Shown here piece after piece: positions 16,687 through 27,073 of a stretch of 64,000 nucleotides of DNA; the stretch's first letter is position 1, and every line of letters starts with the position of its first letter. The DNA comes from Natronosalvus rutilus (GTDB lineage: Archaea > Halobacteriota > Halobacteria > Halobacteriales > Natrialbaceae): positions 2,523,451 to 2,587,450 of the forward strand of contig NZ_CP100355.1 of the NCBI RefSeq assembly GCF_024204665.1, in the 5' to 3' direction. The position numbers and the translations under genes were made by a program. The notes under the pieces are model-generated. The model saw only the letters and a list, made by a program, of their open reading frames with translations. It had not been told where the DNA came from and made no database searches.

Positions 16687-18195
16687 ATGCTGCGCAAGGA
16701 ACTGCTCCGCGTCTCTCGGGGCGGCGGCGGCTACCACCTCCAGTTTGCCGACCGCGAGCACCGACCGCTGGCCGCCCGGGTCATCGGAACGTTCCAGGGC
16801 CACGTCGGGGAGCAGCGGGGAACACTCGAGGACGCGCTGGCCAGTCTCGAGGCAGACGCACCCGACTTCAAACTCGTCCGGGGATTCGCCGCCCTGTGCG
16901 AACGCGAGGCCGCCTTCGAGACGGACGCGCCCTTCGATCCCGAACGCCTTCGCCCGGCGGTGTTCGAGGCGGCCGAAGCCGTCGGCGTCGTCACCGAAGA
17001 CGAGCGGGCGATGGCCCTCGTTGGCGCCGCGGAAAGTCGCGACGTGTCGGCGGACGACCTCGAGGCGGGCCTGTTCGCCGACCTCGAGGAGCGCCAGGTG
17101 CTCGCCGACCTGGACGTCCCGTGGGATCCGGACGGCCTCGTCGCCCAGTACAACCTCTCGCTGGCCCAGACGGCGCTGTTCGACGCGACCGAAGTCCGCG
17201 TTCGGTCGTCCGATCCGAAGGCACTGATCTCGGCGGTCAAGCGACTCCGGCTGATGTACGAGATCGAGGTCCCCAACACTGGAAACCGGGTCGTGATTGT
17301 CACCGGCCCCACCGCGCTCTTTCGAGCCACCAGACGCTACGGAACCCGGTTCGCGCGCCTCCTGCGCACCGTCGCGAAGGCCCAGGAGTGGTCGCTCGAG
17401 GCGACGATCGACGACCGGGGAACCGAACGGACGCTCACGCTGTCGGACGCCGACCCCGTTCGGGTGCCCGACGCCGACCCGGTCGCCGAGGTGTCCTTCG
17501 ACAGCGGCGTCGAGGTCGACTTCGCCGCCCGGTTCACGAACCTGGACCTCGAGTGGGACCTCGTCCGCGAACCCGAACCTCTCTCGACGGGGATGCGGGC
17601 GATGATCCCCGACTTCGCGTTCGACTACCGCCACGACGACTTCCGGGTCTACTTCGAGATCATGGGCTTCTGGACGCCCGAGTACGTCGAGAAGAAACTC
17701 GGCCAGCTCGAGGGCCTCGAGGACGTGGACATGATCGTGGCCGTCGACGAGTCACTCGGGGCCGGCGAGGCCATCGAGGCGAGAGACCACCGAGCGATTC
17801 CGTTTCGCGGAACGGTTCGGCTGAAGGACGTCGCCGACGTGCTCCGCGAGTACGAGACGGACCTGGTCGCGGCGAGTGCCGAACGCCTCCCGGACGAACT
17901 GGTCCCGGACGAGGACGTGATCGCGCTGGCCGACCTCGCCGCCCGCCACGGCGTCGGGGAGGACGCCCTCGAGGCGGTGGCGTTTCCTGATCACGAGCGC
18001 GTCGGGCGGTCGCTCGTTCGTCCAGACGTGCTCGTGGCGTTACGGGAGGACCTCGAGGCCGGGCTCTCGCTGGCCGAGGCGGAGACGATCCTCGAGGGGG
18101 TCGGACTCACGGAGACGAGCGCCGCCCTCTCGCGACTCGGATACCGGGTCGAGTGGGAGGGGCTGGGCGGTGGCGTGTTGCGTCGGAGCGAGTGA
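16687..18195 (+). CDS. DUF790 / Bax1-type nuclease
   Basis: A 502-residue protein of the DUF790 family, whose characterised members (Bax1) are structure-specific nucleases that bind the XPB helicase and cut bubble or fork DNA during archaeal nucleotide excision repair. The N terminus is characteristic (MLRKELLRVSRGGGGYHLQF). The C-terminal part has a PD-(D/E)xK-like arrangement: PDFAFDYRHDDFRVYFEIMG, then WTPEYVEKKL. An XPB gene often sits beside bax1; none is seen here, the upstream neighbour being a divergent coiled-coil protein. Its stop is followed directly by a 9-bp repeat array. Confidence 0.85.
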   Translation: MLRKELLRVSRGGGGYHLQFADREHRPLAARVIGTFQGHVGEQRGTLEDALASLEADAPDFKLVRGFAALCEREAAFETDAPFDPERLRPAVFEAAEAVGVVTEDERAMALVGAAESRDVSADDLEAGLFADLEERQVLADLDVPWDPDGLVAQYNLSLAQTALFDATEVRVRSSDPKALISAVKRLRLMYEIEVPNTGNRVVIVTGPTALFRATRRYGTRFARLLRTVAKAQEWSLEATIDDRGTERTLTLSDADPVRVPDADPVAEVSFDSGVEVDFAARFTNLDLEWDLVREPEPLSTGMRAMIPDFAFDYRHDDFRVYFEIMGFWTPEYVEKKLGQLEGLEDVDMIVAVDESLGAGEAIEARDHRAIPFRGTVRLKDVADVLREYETDLVAASAERLPDELVPDEDVIALADLAARHGVGEDALEAVAFPDHERVGRSLVRPDVLVALREDLEAGLSLAEAETILEGVGLTETSAALSRLGYRVEWEGLGGGVLRRSE

Positions 18196-18258
18196 CGTGA
18201 CTCGTACGAGTGACACGAGCCACGTGAGTGACGCGAGTAATGCGAATAACGCGAGCCG
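18187..18258 (+). repeat. 9-bp degenerate tandem array starting at a stop codon
   Basis: Eight consecutive 9-bp units begin with the last two codons plus stop of the DUF790 gene. In order: AGCGAGTGA, CGTGACTCG, TACGAGTGA, CACGAGCCA, CGTGAGTGA, CGCGAGTAA, TGCGAATAA and CGCGAGCCG. Since nine is a multiple of three, the gene's own frame runs into in-frame stops at units 1, 3, 5, 6 and 7. There is no slippage over 72 bases. Confidence 0.8.
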
Positions 18259-18272
18259 CGACGGCGGACCAA

Positions 18273-18686
18273 TCAGCCACCGCCGCCGTCGCCGTCGCCG
18301 GTCAACTCCTCGAGCGCGTCGAGGTACCGCTCGCGTGGCACCTGATACAGTTCGCGGAAGTCGATCTCGCCCGTAGCGAAGCGTTCGGCGAGGTCGAGCG
18401 TGCAGTCGACGGCCTCTTCTCTCGTCGGAAATCGGTTCGTCTCCCGGAGGTGGACCTCCGGCTCGAGGTAGAGGGTGACGTACCAGTCGCGCTCGGCGGA
18501 CCGGTCGCCCGGGTTGACGCCGGGTCGGCGCGACCGTTTGCCGTGAGTGAGATACAGCGTCGGGAGACACGCCGCCGGATATTCGTCGGCGTCGAACACG
18601 TCGGGTCGATAGGCGAGGACGACTCGACCGTCGTCCTGGTCGCTCCAGACGACCCAGCCCTCGGGGAGGTCCGCGAAGTCGCTCAT
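18273..18686 (-). CDS. DUF5820-like small acidic protein
   Basis: A 137-residue soluble protein containing WVVWSDQDDGRVVLAYRPDVF at the N terminus and a compact alpha/beta pattern to residue 125, ending in a Gly/Asp tail (GDGDGGGG). It matches what I remember as the haloarchaeal family DUF5820, of unknown function; that label is recalled, not checked. No catalytic motif is visible. It is convergent with the DUF790 gene and divergent from the prkA operon, with a long gap between. Confidence 0.75.
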   Translation of the reverse strand: MSDFADLPEGWVVWSDQDDGRVVLAYRPDVFDADEYPAACLPTLYLTHGKRSRRPGVNPGDRSAERDWYVTLYLEPEVHLRETNRFPTREEAVDCTLDLAERFATGEIDFRELYQVPRERYLDALEELTGDGDGGGG

Positions 18687-19280
18687 TGGTATTAACCTGG
18701 TGTACGCACACGAGCCCTAAAGCGGTACTGACACCGGGCGGTGCTCTGACACGGGTTCGAGAGCGCGATATCGGAGCGTGCGCGCGAGCAAAATCGGCTC
18801 ACTGGCGCCTCTTTACTTATATACGGCGCGGCACTATCCGACCATGTTGCGTGTCAACATACAATCGTACGTGAATAGAATTGCCGGAAAAAGGTCCTGG
18901 TAAATATCTTTTGGGGCTATGCTTAAGTGTCTCGAATACACACTCATTAAACACTATCGATATCCGACCGACGGATCGATTCACTTCACACGGTGCACTG
19001 TTGACACAGGCGATGAACAAGTCGCCGCGTCGACGGAGTGGTGAAGGTTCACACATGACAATCCCTGCGAACGCCGCCCACGCGACTTCGCCCACCCGGC
19101 CAGTACCGAGAGCGGCGCGTCTCGTCGGATCGAGGCGCTGTCGTCGCCCGGGCGGCGACCGACGATCGAGTCCGAAGCCGAGTGCCGACCGCCGGTTTCG
19201 GTCGCCCTGTCGGACCGGTCGAAACGTGAACCGAATCGGTGCAGACGGACCCGCCCGTGGTTCCCAGCCCAACACAATCC
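18687..19280. other. 594-base leader region upstream of the prkA operon
   Basis: No convincing gene. At about 18813-18821 an AT-rich block (ttacttatatac) looks like a promoter. Just after it lies an inverted repeat ATGTTG-N5-CAACAT (18844-18860). AT-rich sequence continues to about 18970. If transcription of the prkA operon starts at this promoter, its leader would be roughly 430 bases, long for a haloarchaeon. A small open frame at 18881-19288 has Arg/Ser-rich composition typical of non-coding GC-rich DNA and is not accepted. Confidence 0.5.
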
Positions 19281-21353
19281 ATGACTAGTGACATCGAAAC
19301 TCTCGAGACGCTGAGCAGCGATTACAAAGCATCCGTTCCCGAAGACCTTCGGGAGACGCGATCGTTCGACTGGTACCTCGAGGCGTGCTACGAGGACCCG
19401 AAGATTACGCGAAACGCCCACCAGCGCGTCGCTGACATGTTCGACTTCTACGGCACGTCCTACGACGAGACCGAAGGCGTCGTCGAGTACCGCCTCGCGA
19501 GCGAAGACCCGCTGGGTGACGGCGAGAACACCTTCTACGGGACCGTGATCCACCAGTCGATCCACGAGTTCGTCAACAAGGTCAAGTCCGGCGCCCGGCG
19601 ACTGGGTCCGGAACGACGGATCAAACTCCTGCTCGGCCCAGTTGGCTCCGGGAAATCGCATTTCGACAAACAGGTGCGCAAGTACTTCGAGGACTACACG
19701 CTCCGCGAGGAAGGCCGCATGTACACCTTCCGCTGGACCAACCTCGGCGACGTGATCCACGATCAGGACCCAACAGACGACACGGTCCGCTCGCCGATGA
19801 ACCAGGATCCGCTCGTCCTCCTGCCGCTCGAGCAGCGCCAGACGGTGATCGACGACCTGAACGAGCGACTCGACGCGCCGTACACGATCCGCAACGAGCA
19901 GAGCCTCGATCCCGAGAGCGAGTTCTACATGGACAAGTTGCTCGCTCACTACGACGACGACCTCCAGCAGGTGCTCGCGAACCACGTCGACGTCGTTCGC
20001 CTCGTCGCGGACGAGAACAAGCGCCAGTGTCTCGAGACGTTCGAGCCGAAGGACAAGAAGAACCAGGACGAAACCGAGTTGACCGGCGACGTCAACTACT
20101 CGAAGATTGCCATCTACGGAGAATCCGACCCTCGCGCGTTCGACTACTCGGGCGCGTTCTGTAACGCCAACCGCGGTATCTTCTCCGGCGAAGAGCTCCT
20201 GAAACTCCAGCGGGAGTTCCTCTACGACTTCCTGCACGCCACCCAGGAGATGACGATCAAGCCCAAGAACAACCCGCGAATTGACATCGACCAGGTGATC
20301 GTCGGCCGGACGAACATGCCCGAGTACAAGGACAAGAAGGGCGACGAGAAGATGGAGGCGTTCAACGACCGAACCAAGCGCATCGACTTCCCGTACGTCC
20401 TCTCCTACGAACAGGAGTCCCAAATCTACGACAAGATGCTCGCCAACGCCGACGTCCCCGACATCAACGTCGAGCCACACACCCTCGAGATGGCGGGGCT
20501 GTTCGGCGTCCTCACCCGGATCGAAGAGCCCGACACCGAAACGGTCGACCTGCTCTCGAAGGCGAAGGCCTACAACGGCGAGATCGACGAGGGTGACGAC
20601 CTGGACGTCAAAAAGCTCCGCGAGGAGGCCGCCCGCAAGGCCGAAATCGGCGAGGGGATGGTCGGCGTCTCCCCCCGGTTCATCGGTGACGAGATTGCCG
20701 AGGCGATCATGGACTCGAAACACCGTTCGCGGGGATTCCTCTCGCCGCTGACGGTGTTCAACTTCTTCGAGGAGAACCTCGAGCACCACGGCTCGATTCC
20801 GGAGGAGAACTTCGATCGCTACTACCGCTACCTCGAGATGGTTCGCGAGGAGTATCGCGAGCGTGCCATCGAGGACGTCCGCCACGCGCTGGCCTACGAC
20901 GTCGACGAGATCCAGCGCCAGGGCGAGAAGTACATGGACCACGTCATGGCCTACATCGACGACGACACCATCGAGGACTCCCTGACGGGCCGCGAGCAAG
21001 AGCCCGACGAGACGTTCCTGCGGTCGGTCGAGGAGAAACTCAACGTGCCCGAAGACCGCAAGAACGACTTCCGCCAGGAAGTGTCGAACTGGGTCTCCCG
21101 GCGCGCCCGCGAGGGTGACACGTTCAACCCCCAGGACAACGAGCGCCTGCGCCGGGCCCTCGAGCGAAAGCTCTGGGAGGACAAGAAGCACAACATCAAC
21201 TTCTCCGCGCTGGTGAGCGCCAACGAGTTCGACGACGACGAGCGCAGCGCCTGGATCGACGCTCTGATGGAGCAGGGCTACTCCGAAGCCGGCGCGAAGG
21301 AGGTGCTCGAGTTCGCTGGCGCGGAGGTCGCCAAAGCCGAAATCGAGGACTAA
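19281..21353 (+). CDS. PrkA-type AAA+ ATPase/serine kinase, first copy
   Basis: First gene of a four-gene operon equivalent to bacterial yeaG-yeaH-ycgB. The 690-residue protein has the PrkA N-terminal AAA+ part with Walker A GPVGSGKS (about residues 118-126) and a C-terminal kinase-like region. Bacterial homologues (Bacillus PrkA, E. coli YeaG) act in starvation, stationary phase or sporulation responses, and protein phosphorylation or protease activity has been reported for them. Start chosen at the ATG after the long leader; an extension of 14 codons upstream lacks family character. It ends one base before the next gene's ATG. Confidence 0.93.
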   Translation: MTSDIETLETLSSDYKASVPEDLRETRSFDWYLEACYEDPKITRNAHQRVADMFDFYGTSYDETEGVVEYRLASEDPLGDGENTFYGTVIHQSIHEFVNKVKSGARRLGPERRIKLLLGPVGSGKSHFDKQVRKYFEDYTLREEGRMYTFRWTNLGDVIHDQDPTDDTVRSPMNQDPLVLLPLEQRQTVIDDLNERLDAPYTIRNEQSLDPESEFYMDKLLAHYDDDLQQVLANHVDVVRLVADENKRQCLETFEPKDKKNQDETELTGDVNYSKIAIYGESDPRAFDYSGAFCNANRGIFSGEELLKLQREFLYDFLHATQEMTIKPKNNPRIDIDQVIVGRTNMPEYKDKKGDEKMEAFNDRTKRIDFPYVLSYEQESQIYDKMLANADVPDINVEPHTLEMAGLFGVLTRIEEPDTETVDLLSKAKAYNGEIDEGDDLDVKKLREEAARKAEIGEGMVGVSPRFIGDEIAEAIMDSKHRSRGFLSPLTVFNFFEENLEHHGSIPEENFDRYYRYLEMVREEYRERAIEDVRHALAYDVDEIQRQGEKYMDHVMAYIDDDTIEDSLTGREQEPDETFLRSVEEKLNVPEDRKNDFRQEVSNWVSRRAREGDTFNPQDNERLRRALERKLWEDKKHNINFSALVSANEFDDDERSAWIDALMEQGYSEAGAKEVLEFAGAEVAKAEIED

Positions 21354-21354
21354 C

Positions 21355-23640
21355 ATGCGCGGCACCGACTACGTCGACGCGGCCGACCGCACGCTCGAGG
21401 AGACCTACGAGGAGCCGATGAGCCTCGCGGCGTACGTCGACCGGATCTTCGAGACGCCGTCGACGGCTTCCCACGCCTCGAAGTACCTGCTCGAGGCCAT
21501 CGAGGCCAGCGGAACTCGAGAGGTGATCGAAGAGGGAGAAGAAAAGCGCCGCTACCGGTTCTTTGACGACCCCGGAAACGACGGTGAACACGCGATTCTC
21601 GGCAATACTGAGGTGCTCAACGAGTTCGTCGACGACTTGCAGTCGATCGCCGCGGGCCGGGCGAAAGACGAGAAGATCATCTGGTTCGAGGGGCCGACCG
21701 CGACCGGCAAGTCTGAACTCAAGCGGTGCCTGGTCAACGGGCTTCGCGAGTACTCGAAGACGCCCGCGGGTCGTCGCTACACCCTCGAGTGGAACGTCGA
21801 CGCGACCGACCCGGACGAGCGGGGGCTGAGCTACGGCGGCAATCCCGCACCGTCCGACGACGATCACTGGTACGAGAGCCCGGTCCAGGTCCACCCGCTG
21901 GCCGTCTTTCCCACGCCGGTCCGGGAAGAGCTGCTCACGACGCTGAACGACCGGCTCGACGACCACGTCCCAATTTCGGTCGACACCCGACTCGATCCGT
22001 TCTCCAGGGAGGCCTACGGCTACCTCGAGGAGCAGTACCGCCGCCGCGGCACCGAGGGGCTCTTCTCGGCAATCACCGACGAGAGTCATCTCCGGGTGAA
22101 GAACTACGTCGTCGACGTCGGCTCGGGAATCGGCGTCCTCCACGCGGAGGACGACGGTCGCCCGAAGGAGCGGCTGGTCGGCTCGTGGATGCACGGGATG
22201 CTCCAGGAGCTCGACTCCCGCGGCCGGAAGAACCCGCAGGCGTTCAGCTACGACGGCGTCCTCTCGCAGGGCAACGGCGTACTGACGGTGGTCGAGGACG
22301 CCGCCCAGCACGCCGACTTACTCCAGAAGCTGCTCAACGTGCCCGACGAGCGATCGGTGAAACTCGACAAGGGCATCGCGATGGACGTCGACACCCAGAT
22401 GCTCATCATCTCGAACCCCGACCTGGAGGCCCAGCTCAACCAGCACGCCGACCGAAACGGGATGGACCCGCTGAAGGCACTCAAGCGCCGTCTCGACAAG
22501 CACCAGTTCGGCTACCTGACGAACCTGAGCCTCGAGACCGAGTTGATCCGCCGGGAACTCACCGGCGAGACGACCATCTGGGAGGCCGAGGACTACGACG
22601 ACGTAGCCGAGAAGATCAGGGCACCGATCACCATTACAGTCAAGGAGAGCGACGGCGAGTTCCGGGAACGCGAGTTCGCTCCGCACGCGCTCGAGGCGGC
22701 AGCCCTCTACGCAGTCGTTACGCGCCTCGACGAGGACGGAACGCCCGCCGGACTCGACCTGATCGACAAGGCGCTGCTCTACGACCGAGGATACCTCCAG
22801 GAGGGTGACACCCGGCGGGACAAGGACGAGTTCGAGTTCGACGAGCACAGCCACGACGGGGAGCACGGCATTCCGGTGACGTACACCCGCGATACGCTGG
22901 CCGAACTCATCCAGCACGAGGCGGACCGCCACCACCCCGACCTCCCGGTCGCCGACGTGGTCATGCCGCGCGACGTGCTGAACGCGATGGCCGAGGGACT
23001 GGCCGACGCCCCGGTGTTCTCGACGGGCGAGCGCTCGGAGTTCGAGAACCGGGTCGTCCCCGTGAAGAACTACGTCTACGACCAGCAGGAGTCGGACGTC
23101 ATCGAGGCCATCATGCACGAACAACGCGTCGACGAGGCGACCGTCGCCGAGTACGTCGAGCACGTCTACGCCTGGGAGACCGACGAGGCGCTGTACAACG
23201 ACCGCGGGGAAGAGATCGATCCCGACCCGCTGAAGATGAAGCTCTTCGAGGTCGAACACCTCGGTCGGTTCTCCGAGGAGGCCTACGAGTCGAACCTGCC
23301 GCGGGAGATCGTCAGGGAGTTTCGCCGCGAGAAGGTCATCACGGCGCTCAACCGCCACGCCTGGGAGCACCGCGACGAGGACTTCTCCATGTCGGACGTC
23401 GACCTCGCGTCGATTCCCGTCATCAGGTCCGTCCTCGAGAGCCACGACTGGGACGACGTCAGGCGGACCTTCGAGGACCTCGACCCCCACCAGTGGGACG
23501 ACCCGCCGAGCGGTACCGAGACCGAGGCCGTCAAGGAGGCGACGCTCGAGCGCCTGGTCGCGGACTTCGATTACTCCCCGGCGTCGGCCGAGTTAACCAG
23601 CAGACACGTCATGGGGCAGGTGAGTTACCGATGGGACTGA
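21355..23640 (+). CDS. PrkA-type AAA+ ATPase/serine kinase, second copy
   Basis: A diverged paralogue of the preceding gene (761 aa), with its own Walker A GPTATGKS at about residues 113-120, sensor-like motifs further on, and an extended C-terminal part. Only one spacer base follows the first prkA's stop. Its 3' end overlaps the start of the YeaH-type gene by ten bases. A tandem pair of different PrkA proteins suggests a hetero-oligomer or regulator/effector split; that is inference. Compared with the first copy it has a longer middle region between residues 135 and 180. Confidence 0.92.
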   Translation: MRGTDYVDAADRTLEETYEEPMSLAAYVDRIFETPSTASHASKYLLEAIEASGTREVIEEGEEKRRYRFFDDPGNDGEHAILGNTEVLNEFVDDLQSIAAGRAKDEKIIWFEGPTATGKSELKRCLVNGLREYSKTPAGRRYTLEWNVDATDPDERGLSYGGNPAPSDDDHWYESPVQVHPLAVFPTPVREELLTTLNDRLDDHVPISVDTRLDPFSREAYGYLEEQYRRRGTEGLFSAITDESHLRVKNYVVDVGSGIGVLHAEDDGRPKERLVGSWMHGMLQELDSRGRKNPQAFSYDGVLSQGNGVLTVVEDAAQHADLLQKLLNVPDERSVKLDKGIAMDVDTQMLIISNPDLEAQLNQHADRNGMDPLKALKRRLDKHQFGYLTNLSLETELIRRELTGETTIWEAEDYDDVAEKIRAPITITVKESDGEFREREFAPHALEAAALYAVVTRLDEDGTPAGLDLIDKALLYDRGYLQEGDTRRDKDEFEFDEHSHDGEHGIPVTYTRDTLAELIQHEADRHHPDLPVADVVMPRDVLNAMAEGLADAPVFSTGERSEFENRVVPVKNYVYDQQESDVIEAIMHEQRVDEATVAEYVEHVYAWETDEALYNDRGEEIDPDPLKMKLFEVEHLGRFSEEAYESNLPREIVREFRREKVITALNRHAWEHRDEDFSMSDVDLASIPVIRSVLESHDWDDVRRTFEDLDPHQWDDPPSGTETEAVKEATLERLVADFDYSPASAELTSRHVMGQVSYRWD

Positions 23641-24959
23641 GAGACGACCTCGATCGATTCCGCGAAGTCGGCGAAGAGCGCCGCGAAGACCTCTCGGAGT
23701 TTATCCAGTACGGCGACCTGAGCGGTGGCAATCGAAACGACATCCAGATCCCGATCAAGATCGTCTCCCTGCCGGGATTCGAGTACGATCAGCGCGACCA
23801 GGGTGGCGTCGGGCAGGGCGACGGCGGCACCCCGGACGTGGGTCAGCCGGTCGGTCAGCCACAGCCCCAGCCTGGCGACGGCGACGATGGCGAGGAGGGC
23901 GAACCCGGCGAGGAGGGCGGCGAGCACGAGTACTACGAGATGGACCCCGAGGAGTTCGCCCAGGAACTCGACGAGGAACTCGGCCTGGACCTCGAGCCGA
24001 AGGGCAAGCGCGTCATCGAGGAGAAGGAGGGGCCGTACACGGACCTCACGCGCTCGGGCCCGGACAGCACCCTCGACTTCGAGCGTATGTTCAAGGAGGG
24101 ACTCAAGCGGAAGCTGACGATGGACTTCGACGAGGAGTTCGTCCGTGAAGTCTGCAAGGTCGAGGGGATCACTCCGCGAGAGGTCTTCGAGTGGGCCCGC
24201 AGCGAGAACCTCCCCGTGTCGATGGCCTGGATCGAGGACGCCCACGCCGAGGCGGCCGACGACCGCGGGACGTGGGCGTCCATCGAGGACGTCGAGGAAA
24301 ACGTCGAGCGCGAGACGGTCCACGAGCAAATTCGACGCGACGGCATCAAGCACGTTCCCTTCCGGCGCGAGGACGAACGCTACCGCTACCCCGAGATCAT
24401 CGAGGAGAAAGAGAAGAACGTCGTCGTCGTCAACATCCGGGACGTCTCGGGGTCGATGCGCGAGAAGAAGCGAGAACTCGTCGAGCGGACGTTCACCCCG
24501 CTGGACTGGTACCTCACCGGGAAGTACGACAACGCCGAGTTCGTCTACATTGCCCACGACGCCGACGCCTGGGAGGTCGAACGCGAGGAGTTCTTTGGCA
24601 TCCGCTCCGGTGGAGGAACCCGCATCTCGAGTGCGTACGAACTCGCCCGGGAACTCCTCGAGGAGTACCCCTGGAACGACTGGAACCGCTACGTCTTCGC
24701 CGCCGGCGACTCCGAGAACTCGAGCAACGACACCGAGGAGGGCGTCATCCCGCTGATGGAGTCGATTCCGGCGAACCTCCACGCCTACGTGGAGACCCAG
24801 CCCAGCGGGAACGCCATCAACGCGACCCACGCCGAAGAACTCGAGCGCCACTTCGGCGACGGAGACGACGTCGCGGTGGCGTACGTCAACAGCGAGGAGG
24901 ACGTCACCGACGCGATCTACCGCATCCTCAGCACCGAAGCGGGTGATTCAGATGAGTAA
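23631..24959 (+). CDS. YeaH/DUF444 family protein (VWA-like)
   Basis: A 442-residue protein of the DUF444 family. It contains a disordered Gly/Glu-rich N-terminal segment (about residues 60-105) and a von Willebrand A-like domain with the MIDAS start [13 protein letters not shown] and a second metal-loop segment [17 protein letters not shown]. In E. coli YeaH is co-expressed with the YeaG kinase. The ATG sits within the last ten bases of the upstream prkA gene, and its own stop overlaps the start of spoVR by eight bases, so the four genes are translationally coupled. Confidence 0.93.
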   Translation: MGLRDDLDRFREVGEERREDLSEFIQYGDLSGGNRNDIQIPIKIVSLPGFEYDQRDQGGVGQGDGGTPDVGQPVGQPQPQPGDGDDGEEGEPGEEGGEHEYYEMDPEEFAQELDEELGLDLEPKGKRVIEEKEGPYTDLTRSGPDSTLDFERMFKEGLKRKLTMDFDEEFVREVCKVEGITPREVFEWARSENLPVSMAWIEDAHAEAADDRGTWASIEDVEENVERETVHEQIRRDGIKHVPFRREDERYRYPEIIEEKEKNVVVVNIRDVSGSMREKKRELVERTFTPLDWYLTGKYDNAEFVYIAHDADAWEVEREEFFGIRSGGGTRISSAYELARELLEEYPWNDWNRYVFAAGDSENSSNDTEEGVIPLMESIPANLHAYVETQPSGNAINATHAEELERHFGDGDDVAVAYVNSEEDVTDAIYRILSTEAGDSDE

Positions 24960-26964
24960 CTCCGACCGATTCCACAAACAGGCGATCGCCTCCGACCTCG
25001 AGGAACCCGTCCGCGAGGCGCGCAACCTCGCGCAAAGACTCGGCCTCGAGCCCTATCCGGTGAAGTACTGGATCGTCGACTACGACGAGATGAACGAACT
25101 CATCGCCTACGGGGGCTTCCAGTCGCGCTATCCTCACTGGCGCTGGGGCATGCAGTACGACCGCCAGCAGAAACAGGGTCAGTACGGCGGCGGCAAGGCC
25201 TTCGAAATCGTCAATAACGACAACCCGGCCCACGCCTTCCTCCAGGAGTCGAACACGACGGCCGACCAGAAGGCCGTCATCACCCACGTCGAGGCCCACT
25301 CGGACTTCTTCGCGAACAACGAGTGGTTCGGCCTCTTCACGGGAGAGGCGGGCGACGGCGACGTCAACGCCGCCGCCACGCTCGAGCGCCACGCCCGGGC
25401 CATCGCCGACTACATGGCCGACCCCGAGATCGATCGCGCTAAGGTCGAAAAGTGGATCGACAACGCGCTCGTCCTGGAGGACACGATCGACCAGCATGCC
25501 GTCTTCGAGCGTCGCCTCGAGATGGACGGCCCCAAGGAGGGCCTCGACGACGACCTCGCCGAAAAGCTCGACCAGCTGGGGCTCTCCGACGAGGTGAGAG
25601 GCGAGGTCTTCGACGACGAGTGGCTGGCGGGACTCGAAAATTCGGATGCGGGCGCCGAATTTCCGAGCGAACCGCAGTCCGACGTGCTCGCGTTCGTCCG
25701 CGAGTACGGCAAGCAGTACGACGAGGAATCGGGGAAGGCCCGCGAGATGGAACCCTGGCAGCGCGACGTCCTCGACATGATGCGCACCGAGGCGTACTAC
25801 TTCGCCGCCCAGAAGATGACGAAGATCATGAACGAGGGCTGGGCAGCCTACTGGGAGTCGACGATGATGACCGACGAGGGCTTCGCCGGCGACGACGAGT
25901 TTCTCAACTACGCCGACCACATGGCGAAGGTGCTCGCCTCGCCGGGGCTCAATCCCTACAGCCTTGGCATGGCCCTGTGGGAGTACGTCGAGAACACCAC
26001 CAATCGTCGAGAGGTACTCGAGCGCCTGCTCCGCGTGGAGGGCATCTCCTGGCGCAACCTCAGCGACGTCGTCGACTTCGAGGACGTGCTCGAGGTACTC
26101 GAACCGCCATCCGCCATCGCCTCGATCACCGGCGACTCACTCGACGCCCTCCAGGACGTGCCCGAATCCTGGATCGACCAGGAAGCCCTCGAGGCTGCTC
26201 GCGACGGCGAGATCAACGTCGGTCGCTACCCGTGGAAGGTACTGACCCACGAGGGACTCGCCCGGCGCCACTACTCGCTCGTGAAACCCCAGAACCGCGG
26301 GTTCCTGGCTCGCGTCAGCCAGAACGACCTCGAGTCGATCGGGCGCTACCTGTTCGACGACGCCCGCTACGGGTCGGTCGAGGAGGCGCTCGCGGACGTC
26401 GACTTCAGCGCCGGCTGGGACCGAATGCTGGACGTCCGAGAGAGCCACAACGACGTCACCTTCCTCGACGCCTTCCTGACCCAGGAGTTCATCACCGCGA
26501 ACGACTACTTCACCTACGAGCACTCGCGGGCGACCGGTCAGTTCCACGTCTCGAGCGTCAACGCGGAGGACGTCAAGAAGAAGCTCCTCTTGCAGTTCAC
26601 CAACTTCGGCAAACCCAGTATCGCCGTCTACGACGGCAACTACGACAACGCGAACGAACTCCTGCTGGGCCATCGGTACAACGGCGTGATGCTCGACATT
26701 CCGCAGGCGACAGCCACGCTCGAGCGCGTTTTCGAGCTGTGGGGTCGGCCCGTCAACCTGCTGACCATCGTCAAGGAGGTCGACGACCACGACGTTGAGG
26801 TGGCCAGGCGACGAAATCGCGAGCCCGAAGCCAAAGAGGTGGGCAAGCGCATTCGGTACGACGGCGAGGAGGTGACGGTGGAGGACGTGCCCTGGGAGGC
26901 CGTCGAGCACCTCACCGCCGACGACGTCGATTACGACACGAAGCCCGAGGAGTGGCTGGCCTGA
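24952..26964 (+). CDS. spoVR: SpoVR family protein
   Basis: Last gene of the operon; 670 residues. SpoVR in Bacillus affects spore cortex assembly and YcgB in E. coli is its non-sporulating counterpart; no biochemical activity is established. Family-typical stretches are [41 protein letters not shown] (with a conserved E and YF), and [14 protein letters not shown] conserved operon of kinase(s), DUF444 and SpoVR in an organism that makes no spores implies a general stress or long-term survival role. GC and codon use match the surrounding chromosome. Confidence 0.93.
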   Translation: MSNSDRFHKQAIASDLEEPVREARNLAQRLGLEPYPVKYWIVDYDEMNELIAYGGFQSRYPHWRWGMQYDRQQKQGQYGGGKAFEIVNNDNPAHAFLQESNTTADQKAVITHVEAHSDFFANNEWFGLFTGEAGDGDVNAAATLERHARAIADYMADPEIDRAKVEKWIDNALVLEDTIDQHAVFERRLEMDGPKEGLDDDLAEKLDQLGLSDEVRGEVFDDEWLAGLENSDAGAEFPSEPQSDVLAFVREYGKQYDEESGKAREMEPWQRDVLDMMRTEAYYFAAQKMTKIMNEGWAAYWESTMMTDEGFAGDDEFLNYADHMAKVLASPGLNPYSLGMALWEYVENTTNRREVLERLLRVEGISWRNLSDVVDFEDVLEVLEPPSAIASITGDSLDALQDVPESWIDQEALEAARDGEINVGRYPWKVLTHEGLARRHYSLVKPQNRGFLARVSQNDLESIGRYLFDDARYGSVEEALADVDFSAGWDRMLDVRESHNDVTFLDAFLTQEFITANDYFTYEHSRATGQFHVSSVNAEDVKKKLLLQFTNFGKPSIAVYDGNYDNANELLLGHRYNGVMLDIPQATATLERVFELWGRPVNLLTIVKEVDDHDVEVARRRNREPEAKEVGKRIRYDGEEVTVEDVPWEAVEHLTADDVDYDTKPEEWLA

Positions 26965-27073
26965 GCGAGGACGAGGCTGGGACCGAAAACCGTCACGAAC
27001 GGCGACTCCAGTCAGAGAATCAACATCCGCAGCGGTGCCAATCTCGGTCAACTGTCTCAGAGTTCGACACCAC

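Noticed and set aside
18881-19288. A 135-codon frame in the prkA leader
   Set aside because: Arg/Ser/Pro-rich composition without acidic bias, no recognised family, and it runs into the prkA start.
18981-21365. A 794-codon open frame antisense to the first prkA gene
   Set aside because: It is the mirror of a real, highly biased gene; its residues are rich in Val, Leu, Arg and Asp as expected for antisense of GC-rich haloarchaeal coding DNA, and no family motif appears.
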